The notes beneath the pieces were generated by a model. That model saw nothing but the letters and a program-made list of their open reading frames with translations, had not been told where the DNA came from and did no database searches. A DNA stretch of 12,322 nucleotides from Actinomycetes bacterium (GTDB lineage: Bacteria > Actinomycetota > Actinomycetes > Actinomycetales > Cellulomonadaceae), in assembly GCA_023388235.1 (NCBI GenBank), contig JAEWGQ010000395.1:1-12322 (forward strand). The letters are read 5' to 3'. The position numbers and the translations under genes were made by a program. Of the stretch, positions 1 to 6,268 are shown piece after piece. The first letter of the stretch is position 1. Every line of letters begins with the position of its first letter.

Positions 1-806
1 GCGTGCCGCCGGTGGTCGCGAACTTCGCCGGCCTGCCGCGCGGGCTCGTCCTCGTCACGGGTCCCACGGGCTCCGGCAAGTCCACGACGCTGGCCGCGGT
101 GATCGACCTGGCGAACCGCACGCGGGCCGACCACATCATGACGGTCGAGGACCCGATCGAGTTCCTGCACCGGCACAAGCGCGCCCTGGTGAACCAGCGC
201 GAGGTGGGGGAGGACACGCACTCGTTCGCGTCCGCCCTCAAGCACGTGCTCCGGCAGGACCCGGACATCATCCTCGTCGGGGAGATGCGGGACCTGGAGA
301 CGATCTCGGTCGCCCTGACCGCGGCCGAGACCGGGCACCTCGTGTTCGCGACCCTGCACACGCAGGACGCGGCGCAGACGATCGACCGGATCATCGACGT
401 CTTCCCGGCGCACCAGCAGGCGCAGGTCCGCACCCAGCTCGCCGGGGCGCTGCAGGGCGTGGTCAGCCAGACGCTGTGCAAGCGGGCCGACGCCCCGGGG
501 CGCGTCGTGGCGACCGAGGTGCTGGTCGCGACGCCCGCCGTGCGCAACCTCATCCGCGAGGGCAAGACGCACCAGATCTACTCCGCCATGCAGGCCGGGG
601 CGCAGCAGGGGATGCACACGCTCGACCAGCACCTCGCGGAGCTGGTGAAGCACGGCCGCATCGCGTACGAGACCGGGCTGGAGAAGGCGCACCATGCCGA
701 GGACTTCAACCGGCTCTCGGGCCGTTTCTCGGCCGGCGCAGCCGCCGGCGGCGACGCGGGCTACCGGCCTCAGACGGCCGGCGCAGCCTACGGAGGGCGG
801 CTCTGA
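1..806 (+). CDS. pilT: Type IV pilus retraction ATPase PilT (5' truncated by window edge)
   Basis: The frame is open from base 3 and the true start lies upstream, so this is the C-terminal part of the protein (about 268 residues; family members are usually about 345-380). Visible ATPase features, in order, are the Walker A loop GPTGSGKSTT (about residues 20-29 of the visible part), the Asp box (VEDPIEF), the Walker B segment (DPDIILVGEMRD) and the His box (ATLHTQDA). The segment VRNLIREGKTHQI matches the conserved C-terminal AIRNLIRE element of PilT and separates it from the extension ATPase PilB. PilT hexamers in the cytoplasm power pilin disassembly and pilus retraction, giving twitching or DNA uptake. 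The tail after about residue 238 is Gly/Ala-rich and looks disordered. The stop overlaps the pilC start by one base (TGATG), implying translational coupling. Family call is very secure; PilT versus a close retraction paralogue is less so. Confidence 0.95.
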   Translation, partial: VPPVVANFAGLPRGLVLVTGPTGSGKSTTLAAVIDLANRTRADHIMTVEDPIEFLHRHKRALVNQREVGEDTHSFASALKHVLRQDPDIILVGEMRDLETISVALTAAETGHLVFATLHTQDAAQTIDRIIDVFPAHQQAQVRTQLAGALQGVVSQTLCKRADAPGRVVATEVLVATPAVRNLIREGKTHQIYSAMQAGAQQGMHTLDQHLAELVKHGRIAYETGLEKAHHAEDFNRLSGRFSAGAAAGGDAGYRPQTAGAAYGGRL

Positions 807-2032
807 TGGCCGAGTCCAAGATCTTCGAGTACGCGGTCCGGGACCGTGAGGGCAAGCTCGTCAAGGGACGGATCGAGGCGCAGAACCAGGCGGCGGTCGC
901 GAACCGCCTCCGGACGATGGGGCTCGCGCCGACCTCGATCGCCGAGGTGAGCACCTCGGGACTGCAGCGCGAGATCCACCTGCCCGGTCTCGGCGAGCGC
1001 GTGACGCTCAAGGACCTGGCGGTGTTCTGCCGCCAGATGGCGACGATGATCTCCGCGGGTCTGTCCCTGATCCGGACGCTCGGGATCCTCGCCGAGCAGA
1101 CGGAGTCCAAGCCGCTGGCCAAGGTCGCGGCACAGGTGCGCAGCGACGTCGAGGTCGGCGGGTCGCTGTCGAGCGCGCTCGACAAGCACCGCCGGGTCTT
1201 CCCCCCGATCATGGTCAACATCGTGCGTGCGGGGGAGGTGGGCGGCTTCCTCGAGCGGGCGATGCTCTCCGTCGCCGAGAACTTCGAGGCCGAGGTCAAG
1301 CTCCGCGCCAAGGTCAAGTCGGCGATGACCTACCCGGTCGTGGTCTTCTGCATCGCGATCCTGGCCGTCGTCGGGATGCTCCTGTTCATCGTCCCGGTCT
1401 TCGAGGGGATCTTCTCGGACCTCGGTCACGAGCTCCCGCTGCCCACCCGGATCCTGGTCGTGCTCTCGAGCGCCATGCGGTGGGCGCTGCCCGTCCTCAT
1501 CATCGGGCTCGTCGCCTTCGGGATCTGGTGGGGCCGGCACAAGAATGACGACGCAGTCCGGTCGCGCGTGGACCCGTGGAAGATCAAGGTGCCCGTTTTC
1601 GGCAACCTGATCCGGAAGATCGCCATTGCCCGTTTCTCGCGCAACTTCGGCACGATGCTGGGTGCCGGTGTGCCCCTGCTGCAGGCGCTCGACATCGTCG
1701 GCAGGACGTCGGGGAACTGGGTCGTCGAGCGCGCCGTCGACGCCGTCCACGAGAGCGTCCGCGTGGGTCACCCGCTCGCCGACCCCCTGAGCCACCACCC
1801 GGTCTTCCCGCCGATGGTCGTGCAGATGATGACGGTGGGCGAGGAGGCCGGGGCGCTCGAGATCATGCTCGCGAAGATCTCCGAGTTCTACGACCAGGAG
1901 GTCGAGACCACCACGGAGCAGCTCACGAGCCTCATCGAGCCGCTCATGATCGCGTTCCTGGGCGTCATCGTCGGCGGCATGATCATCGCCCTGTACCTGC
2001 CGATCTTCAGCGTCTTCCAGTACGTGAGCTGA
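806..2032 (+). CDS. pilC: Type IV pilus inner-membrane platform protein PilC
   Basis: This 408-residue protein has the usual length and layout of the PilC/GspF family. Two T2SSF repeats begin near residues 74 (FCRQMATMISAGLSL) and 277 (FSRNFGTMLGAGVPL). Membrane segments lie near residues 172-197, 226-244 and 376-404. PilC sits in the cytoplasmic membrane, contacts the ATPases, and passes pilin subunits into or out of the fibre. The start at 806 is chosen because GGAGGG at 792-797 lies eight bases upstream and the protein then begins MAESKIFEYAVRD, a typical PilC N-terminus; the frame is open further upstream, but that part is a shadow of pilT. It follows pilT with a one-base overlap. The call is secure. 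Confidence 0.97.
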   Translation: MAESKIFEYAVRDREGKLVKGRIEAQNQAAVANRLRTMGLAPTSIAEVSTSGLQREIHLPGLGERVTLKDLAVFCRQMATMISAGLSLIRTLGILAEQTESKPLAKVAAQVRSDVEVGGSLSSALDKHRRVFPPIMVNIVRAGEVGGFLERAMLSVAENFEAEVKLRAKVKSAMTYPVVVFCIAILAVVGMLLFIVPVFEGIFSDLGHELPLPTRILVVLSSAMRWALPVLIIGLVAFGIWWGRHKNDDAVRSRVDPWKIKVPVFGNLIRKIAIARFSRNFGTMLGAGVPLLQALDIVGRTSGNWVVERAVDAVHESVRVGHPLADPLSHHPVFPPMVVQMMTVGEEAGALEIMLAKISEFYDQEVETTTEQLTSLIEPLMIAFLGVIVGGMIIALYLPIFSVFQYVS

Positions 2033-2054
2033 CCCGGGTGACGTCCGTCCGGGT
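2033..2054 (+). repeat. Short direct repeat just after pilC
   Basis: CCGGGTGA occurs at 2034-2041 and again, in part as CCGGGTGA, at 2049-2056. The same stretch could form a weak 5 bp stem (2033-2037 with 2049-2053). There is no T-tract and it is a poor terminator candidate, so pilT-pilC transcription may read into the pilA leader. Low certainty of function. Confidence 0.25.
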
Positions 2055-2081
2055 GAACCTCCGCACTCCCATACCACCGGG

Positions 2082-2108
2082 CTCAAGTCCCGGCCCGGGA
2101 CGTCGATG
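2082..2108 (+). promoter_or_regulatory. Putative sigma-28 (FliA/WhiG-like) promoter of pilA
   Basis: CTCAAG at 2082-2087 is followed after 14 bases by GTCGATG at 2102-2108. This resembles the motility-sigma consensus (TAAA-like -35, GCCGATA-like -10). The same CTCAAG box with a better -10 stands before pilM (6209-6236), which strengthens both. A start near 2114-2116 would give a leader of about 62-64 bases before pilA. The spacer holds an inverted repeat (GTCCCG 2087-2092, CGGGAC 2096-2101) that could be an operator or coincidence. The motif is seen; the sigma assignment is inferred. Confidence 0.6.
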
Positions 2109-2129
2109 TACTGGGCGAAACACTTTGCT

Positions 2130-2161
2130 CCCGGCGATCGCCGGGGATTTCGTCCGAGATC
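2130..2161 (+). promoter_or_regulatory. Two back-to-back hairpins in the pilA 5' leader
   Basis: A perfect 16-base palindrome CCCGGCGATCGCCGGG (2130-2145) can fold as a 6 bp stem with a GAUC loop. Directly adjoining it, 2146-2151 pairs with 2156-2161 (one G-U pair, loop GUCC). The pair ends only a few bases before the pilA ribosome site (AAGGGGA, 2166-2172), so it could stabilise the abundant pilin mRNA or affect initiation. It matches no riboswitch class I can recognise. Confidence 0.5.
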
Positions 2162-2177
2162 GGAAAAGGGGATTCGC

Positions 2178-2612
2178 ATGATCGCGCGTATCCGCAAGGT
2201 CCTCGAGAAGCGCGCCAACGGCGAGGGTGGCTTCACCCTGGTCGAGCTGCTCGTGGTCGTCATCATCATCGGGATCCTCGCCGCCGTGGCCATCCCGCTG
2301 TACCTGAACCAGCAGGCGAAGGCCAAGGACTCGGCCGCGAAGTCCGACCTCGCGAACGTCCGTGTGGCGATCGCGACGTACCTGGTCGACCACCCGACCG
2401 CCCTGGGCACGACCATCACCGAGGCGCAGCTCGCCACGGCCGGCTTCTCGAAGTCCGGAAGCGTGACGCTCGGCACCGTCGCCATCGCTGCCAACGGCGA
2501 CTTCTGCGTCGGCGCGACCGTCAACGGCGGCGCGACCGCCGGTGGCTTCTCGACCAACCAGAACGGTGTGCTGTTCTCGGGTTCCGGCTGCACCGCCGCG
2601 AACGCGCTCTGA
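2178..2612 (+). CDS. pilA: Type IV major prepilin PilA
   Basis: This 144-residue prepilin has an 18-residue basic leader ending in Gly-Gly. Cleavage after G18 would give a mature N-terminus FTLVE with Phe at +1 and the essential Glu at +5, followed by a hydrophobic helix of about 25 residues (LLVVVIIIGILAAVAIPLYL). That is the class III signal cut and N-methylated by PilD. The soluble domain has only two cysteines, one in NGDFCVG and one near the end in SGSGC, which could form the C-terminal disulfide loop typical of pilins. The start at 2178 is preferred because AAGGGGA (2166-2172) lies five bases before it and the leader length is then normal. An upstream in-frame ATG at 2106 overlaps the promoter. 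Its own promoter, structured leader and trailing hairpin suggest high, separately tuned expression, hence major rather than minor pilin. Confidence 0.95.
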   Translation: MIARIRKVLEKRANGEGGFTLVELLVVVIIIGILAAVAIPLYLNQQAKAKDSAAKSDLANVRVAIATYLVDHPTALGTTITEAQLATAGFSKSGSVTLGTVAIAANGDFCVGATVNGGATAGGFSTNQNGVLFSGSGCTAANAL

Positions 2613-2623
2613 TCGCACCAGGC

Positions 2624-2666
2624 AGCCGGGGTCGGTTCGGGTCTCGTACCCGGGCCGACCCCGGCT
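2624..2666 (+). terminator. Strong hairpin after pilA, partial terminator or processing site
   Basis: AGCCGGGGTCGG (2624-2635) is perfectly complementary to 2655-2666. Inside the loop, CGGGT (2638-2642) pairs with ACCCG (2648-2652), so the structure reaches about 17 bp. No T-tract follows, as is common in high-GC actinobacteria. It lies 12 bases after the pilA stop and 27 bases before the next start, where it could reduce read-through into the minor-pilin genes or protect the pilA mRNA 3' end. Confidence 0.8.
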
Positions 2667-2692
2667 CCGCCGTCACCGAGGGAGGGGCTCAC

Positions 2693-3091
2693 GTGCTGCG
2701 CAGGCTGCGACGGTCGGACGACGACGGATTCGGCATCGTCGAGATCATCGTCTCGCTCGCCATCCTGGGCGTCCTCGCTGCCGCCCTCGCTCCGATGTTC
2801 GCGGCGAGCCTGGCCCTGACCACCAGGAACGCGGTCCTCGCGTACTCCAACCAGCTCGCGGACGCGCGCCTGGAGGAGCTCCGGGGCGGTGCCACGTGCA
2901 CGACCGGCGCCGGGGCCCCCTACACGCGCACCGACAGCCGGGGGATCGTCCACACCGTCACGACCACGGTCGACGCCAGCACCTGCGTCTCGAACGGGCT
3001 CATGAAGGTCACCGTGCGCGTGGCGAACTCCTCGGCGATGTTCGACACGCAGCCGGTGACCACGGCCGCGACGACGATCTGGGTGCACTGA
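2693..3091 (+). CDS. PilV-like minor prepilin
   Basis: This small prepilin has 132 residues. A 12-residue leader MLRRLRRSDDDG is followed by FGIVE, so Phe is at +1 and Glu at +5 of the mature protein. A hydrophobic helix to about residue 36 (IIVSLAILGVLAAALAPMF) follows. Minor pilins of this size with this start fit the PilV/PilI/GspI type, which prime pilus assembly in the membrane and sit at the tip. Two cysteines (GATCTTG and ASTCVSN) could pair. The GTG start is supported by a strong purine-rich site (GAGGGAGGGG, about 2679-2688). It precedes the PilW-like gene by two bases. The prepilin call is secure; the V subtype rests on order and size. Confidence 0.88.
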   Translation: MLRRLRRSDDDGFGIVEIIVSLAILGVLAAALAPMFAASLALTTRNAVLAYSNQLADARLEELRGGATCTTGAGAPYTRTDSRGIVHTVTTTVDASTCVSNGLMKVTVRVANSSAMFDTQPVTTAATTIWVH

Positions 3092-3093
3092 CC

Positions 3094-3759
3094 GTGCCGG
3101 CGGAGACGCGGACAGCGCGTGTGCGGCGAGCCTGCCGGGACGACCGCGGGATGACGCTCGTCGACCTTCTCGTGTACTCCGTGCTGCTGCTCATCGTCGT
3201 GGCCATCACGGGGGCCCTGCTGCTGTCCGGCCTGCGCACGCAACGCACCGCTGTCGACACGGGCTCGGCGACGACCCGAGCCCAGGTCGCGCTGGCGGAC
3301 ATCGACCGGGCCGTCCGCAACGCCGTCGAGGCCCAGGTGTACGCGACGAGCGGCTCGGGGTTCGCGGTCGTCGCCGCCGGTGGGTCAGGCGATCTGCTGG
3401 TGACCAAGACGCGCGTCGGCGCGAGCGGCGGCCTCGGCTCGTCCTGGCGCTGCGCGCGGTGGTACTTCGACCCCACCCGCACCAACCCGGACGGGTCGTC
3501 CGGCGCTCTGCTCTCCAGCACGTACTCTCCGGTGACGCCGTCCGCCTCCGTCATCACGGTGGCCGGGGCGAGGACGTGGAGCAGGGTCACGTCTGCGTCC
3601 GGCGCGGTCTCGGGTACGGCAGTCTTCACCCAGCAGGCCCGCGGCGTGAAGGTCTCCCTGAACGCCACGATCCGCGGGCACGCCCCGATCGCGCTCGAGT
3701 CGGTCGCGACGTCCCGGGCGCAGAACGACTCGACGGGAAGTGGGACGTGCCTGCCATGA
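3094..3759 (+). CDS. PilW-like minor prepilin with Asp at +5
   Basis: This protein of 221 residues has a leader ending DDRG and a mature start MTLVD, followed by a long hydrophobic stretch (LLVYSVLLLIVVAITGALLL). The class III cleavage context is present, but the +5 position, normally Glu, is Asp, and +1 is Met. The size and position between PilV-like and PilX-like genes fit PilW/PilJ/GspJ. Cysteines occur at WRCARWY and at the C-terminus (GTCLP). The GTG at 3094, two bases after the previous stop, is preferred as translationally coupled. A second in-frame GTG at 3121 would give a shorter ten-residue leader; neither has an ideal ribosome site. The stop overlaps the next ATG (ATGA). Confidence 0.85.
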   Translation: MPAETRTARVRRACRDDRGMTLVDLLVYSVLLLIVVAITGALLLSGLRTQRTAVDTGSATTRAQVALADIDRAVRNAVEAQVYATSGSGFAVVAAGGSGDLLVTKTRVGASGGLGSSWRCARWYFDPTRTNPDGSSGALLSSTYSPVTPSASVITVAGARTWSRVTSASGAVSGTAVFTQQARGVKVSLNATIRGHAPIALESVATSRAQNDSTGSGTCLP

Positions 3760-5408
3760 GGAGCGTGAGGACGATGCGGCGCAAGCTGACGACGGTGCTG
3801 CGAGCGGCGGGGCGCGGGCGCCGCGCGGACGACGGCGCTGCGCTCGTCATGGTCCTCGGCGTGTTGATGGTGACCGCCGTCCTCGCGATGACCATCGCGT
3901 CGGCCACCCTCTACGCCACCCGTGTCACCTCGGGGACGAGGGCGGCGGTGCAGGCGCGCGCCGCGGCGGAGGCAGGGATCGACGTCGTGGCCTCGCAGCT
4001 GTTCGGCGCGGGCGGCACCTGCGCGTCCGCCACCGTGACCCAGGCCGGCACCCCCGCGTACTCGGTGCAGATCTCGTACAAGCCTGCGGGGTACGTCGGG
4101 TCCGTGTGGACGCCCGGCTGCCCGCCTGGTGACGCCAGCGGTGTCCGGCTGGTCGCGACGGGCTCCGCGGCGACCAAGGCGGCGAACGTGGCGGCCCAGA
4201 ACACGAAGCAGGTGGAGCAGGTCTGGACCCGCAACACCACGGGGCCGGCGTTCACCAAAGCGATCTTCGGCGACCTCACCATGGCCTTGAACACGAACAT
4301 GGTGGTCAACAGCCCGACGGGGAACAAGGACGCGGACGTGTTCACCAACGGGGACTTCACGTGCTCGTCCGCCATGACCGTCAACGGCGACCTCTACGTC
4401 AAGGGCAACGCCCTGTGGTCGAGCACCCCGTGCACGGTGGCAGGGGACGTCTACATCCAGGGCAACTTCGAGTGCCCCTCGGGGACGACGATCGGGGGCA
4501 ACCTGTACGTCCAGGGCTGGTTCCAGGGCAAGGGGAACGCCGGCTCGCCGTGCAAGGTGACGAAGGACGCGTGGATCGGCGGGTCGGGCTCGACCTCCAC
4601 GCACGGTGGCCTGAAGGTCGGCGGCTCGTTGCTGGTCCGGGGCAACTACACGATGAACGGGTACCCCGTCGTCGGCGGATCGATCCGGGTCGGCGGCTCG
4701 ATCATCGACAGCACGAACGGGAACTTCTGGACGCAGTTCCCGACAGCGACCCAGAACGACGGCGGGGTCGGGGCGCCCCCCGCGATCCCCCCGAGTGCGG
4801 ACAACACGTTCCCCCAGCTGCGCACGACGTCACCGCAGTGGACCGGCTGGAATGCGGTGGACTGGCGCACCGCACGTCTGTCGACGCTCTCTGCCCCGTC
4901 GGAGAACGACGTGTGCAGCCCCTGGTCGGGCGCGCTGAGCAAGCCCTTGACCATCACCGCGAACACGGTCCTCGACGCGCGCTCGTACTGCTCGGGCAGC
5001 GTCGACTTCAACAACCTGCGGATCGTCCTGTACGCGGACGCCGTGGTGTTCGTGAACCAGTACAAGCAGGCGGGTGCGACCGAGATCGTCTCGGGCGACG
5101 GGCAGCCGCACTCGCTGTACATCGTCAACCCGTGGACGTCGGCCGGGAGCACCTGCAGCACCTCGACCACCGGGGTGGACTTCGTGTACGGCACGTGGAC
5201 GCAGGGGGCCAACACCAAGGTGATGATCTACACCGCCGGGAAGGCCTCGATGCACATGGCCCCGGGGCCGAGCATCCGCGGGCAGATCTACGCGTGCTCT
5301 GTGGCCGCGGACACGGGGTTCACGCTGACGTACGACCCGGTCGGTGCGTCCGGCGGTGCGCCGGCGGGGCTCCAGGCGCTCACGCTGGGGTACACGCGTG
5401 ACCTCTGA
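3756..5408 (+). CDS. Large PilX-like minor pilus protein, candidate tip adhesin
   Basis: This protein has 550 residues. After a basic N-terminus, DDGAALVMVLGVLMVTAVL (about 25-43) resembles the PilX N-terminal helix, and AAEAGI matches the AES/AEAGI segment after such helices. From about residue 170 to 320 a short beta-rich unit recurs: NGDLYVKG (210), AGDVYIQG (229), GGNLYVQG (247), KDAWIGG, GGSLLVRG (289) and GGSIRVGG (307), about 18-22 residues apart. This is the kind of spacing seen in bactofilin-like or beta-helix folds. A Pro-rich linker (about 338-350) leads to a Cys-containing C-terminal domain (about 390-550). No PilY1 gene is visible, so this may supply the tip adhesin; that is inference. 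The ATG at 3756 overlaps the previous stop. An ATG at 3774 has a better ribosome site (GAGGAG, 3758-3763) and is a real alternative giving 544 residues. The end overlaps pilD by 11 bases. Confidence 0.8.
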   Translation: MRSVRTMRRKLTTVLRAAGRGRRADDGAALVMVLGVLMVTAVLAMTIASATLYATRVTSGTRAAVQARAAAEAGIDVVASQLFGAGGTCASATVTQAGTPAYSVQISYKPAGYVGSVWTPGCPPGDASGVRLVATGSAATKAANVAAQNTKQVEQVWTRNTTGPAFTKAIFGDLTMALNTNMVVNSPTGNKDADVFTNGDFTCSSAMTVNGDLYVKGNALWSSTPCTVAGDVYIQGNFECPSGTTIGGNLYVQGWFQGKGNAGSPCKVTKDAWIGGSGSTSTHGGLKVGGSLLVRGNYTMNGYPVVGGSIRVGGSIIDSTNGNFWTQFPTATQNDGGVGAPPAIPPSADNTFPQLRTTSPQWTGWNAVDWRTARLSTLSAPSENDVCSPWSGALSKPLTITANTVLDARSYCSGSVDFNNLRIVLYADAVVFVNQYKQAGATEIVSGDGQPHSLYIVNPWTSAGSTCSTSTTGVDFVYGTWTQGANTKVMIYTAGKASMHMAPGPSIRGQIYACSVAADTGFTLTYDPVGASGGAPAGLQALTLGYTRDL

Positions 5409-6195
5409 CGTCCTCGCGGTCGCGGCGTCGGCGCTCCTCGGACTGCTCGTCGGGTCGTTCCTCAACGTCGTCGTGTGGCGGGTGCCGCGGGGGGAGTCCG
5501 TCGCCCACCCGCCCAGCGCGTGTCCGCGCTGCGGTCACCGCATCCGGGTGCGCGACAACGTCCCGGTCGTGTCCTGGTTGCTGCTGCGAGGGCGGTGCCG
5601 CGACTGCCAGGGACCGATCTCGCCGCGCTACCCCGCGGTGGAGCTCGGCACCGCGCTGCTGTTCGCGGCCGTCGCGGCGTGGACCGGGGCGTCCTGGACG
5701 CTGCCGGCGCTGCTGTACCTCGCGGGCGTGGCCGTGACGCTCAGCCTGATCGACATCGACACCCGGCGGCTGCCGGACGTGATCGTGCTGCCGTCGGTCG
5801 TGGTCGGGCTGGCGCTGCTGGCGCTCGCCACGTGGGCGCCGGGGTCGAGCGCCACCGGGCACGACCTCGCGCGCGCCCTCGTCGGCGGCGCCGCGCTGTT
5901 CCTCGTCTACGTCGCCCTCGTGCTCGCGTACCCGCGGGGCATGGGCTTCGGCGACGCCAAGCTCGCCGGCGTGCTCGGTCTCTATCTCGGGTGGTTCGGG
6001 TGGGGTGCGCTCGTGGTGGGCTGGTTCGGCGCGTTCGTGCTCGGCGGCGTCTTCGCCCTCGTCCTCGTGCTGGTCGGCCGTGCGGGCCGGGGAACTGCGG
6101 TGCCGTTCGGACCGTGGATGCTCGCCGGTGCGGCGGTCGGGATCGTCGCCGGCGGCGACGTGGCGTCCTGGTACGTCGGGCTGTTCACGGTATGA
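5398..6195 (+). CDS. pilD: Prepilin peptidase / N-methyltransferase PilD
   Basis: This polytopic membrane aspartyl protease has 265 residues. It cuts class III prepilin leaders on the cytoplasmic side and N-methylates the new terminus. Visible hallmarks are GSFLNVVVWRVPRGES (19-34), two zinc-type CxxC pairs (C42/C45 and C67/C70) flanking RDNVPVVSWLLLRG, the first aspartate region IDIDTRRLPD (118-127), and the second catalytic motif GMGFGDAK with D186. All expected residues are present, including the cytoplasmic CxxC loop that some family members lack. The GTG start at 5398 lies inside the end of the PilX-like gene (11-base overlap), so the two are probably translated together. It serves PilA and the minor prepilins upstream. 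Very secure. Confidence 0.96.
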   Translation: MTSDVLAVAASALLGLLVGSFLNVVVWRVPRGESVAHPPSACPRCGHRIRVRDNVPVVSWLLLRGRCRDCQGPISPRYPAVELGTALLFAAVAAWTGASWTLPALLYLAGVAVTLSLIDIDTRRLPDVIVLPSVVVGLALLALATWAPGSSATGHDLARALVGGAALFLVYVALVLAYPRGMGFGDAKLAGVLGLYLGWFGWGALVVGWFGAFVLGGVFALVLVLVGRAGRGTAVPFGPWMLAGAAVGIVAGGDVASWYVGLFTV

Positions 6196-6208
6196 CGGCC
6201 GTCGGTCT

Positions 6209-6236
6209 CTCAAGACCTGGGCACCCCCGGCCGATA
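6209..6236 (+). promoter_or_regulatory. Putative sigma-28 (FliA/WhiG-like) promoter of pilMNO
   Basis: CTCAAG at 6209-6214 and GCCGATA at 6230-6236 are separated by 15 bases. This is a close match to motility-sigma promoters (B. subtilis SigD TAAA-N14-16-GCCGATAT; E. coli FliA -10 GCCGATAA). A start near 6243 would leave a short leader ending in the pilM ribosome site. It lies in the only gap between pilD and pilM. The sequence match is direct; use by a FliA/WhiG homologue is inferred. Confidence 0.72.
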
Positions 6237-6268
6237 GACCGGTCACAGGCATGCAGGAGGGATCTGGG

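Noticed and set aside
1003..1030. CTCAAG within pilC as another sigma-28 promoter
   Set aside because: No GCCGAT-like element lies at the required distance; the hexamer encodes Leu-Lys in a conserved segment.
2113..2161. Possible c-di-GMP riboswitch before pilA
   Set aside because: Such switches often control pili, but the conserved class I core segments are not present and the leader is too short.
2106..2177. Upstream ATG extending pilA by 24 residues
   Set aside because: It overlaps the -10 element and the hairpin region, has no ribosome site, and would give an abnormally long leader; 2178 has a clear site.
788..3088. Long antisense open frame of 766 codons (and others, such as 3009-4604 and 9894-11918 on the minus strand)
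   Set aside because: High-GC coding DNA lacks stop codons in antisense frames. The products are Arg/Pro/Ala/His-rich without domains and cover well-supported + strand genes.
4770..4779. GGGGCGCCCC palindrome within the PilX-like gene
   Set aside because: It encodes the Gly/Ala/Pro linker and is explained by codon use in Gly- and Pro-rich sequence; nothing suggests a terminator within the gene.
6251..6268. ATG start of pilM at 6251
   Set aside because: The GGAGGG ribosome site would lie inside the coding sequence, and the GTG at 6269 has correct spacing and gives the canonical N-terminus.
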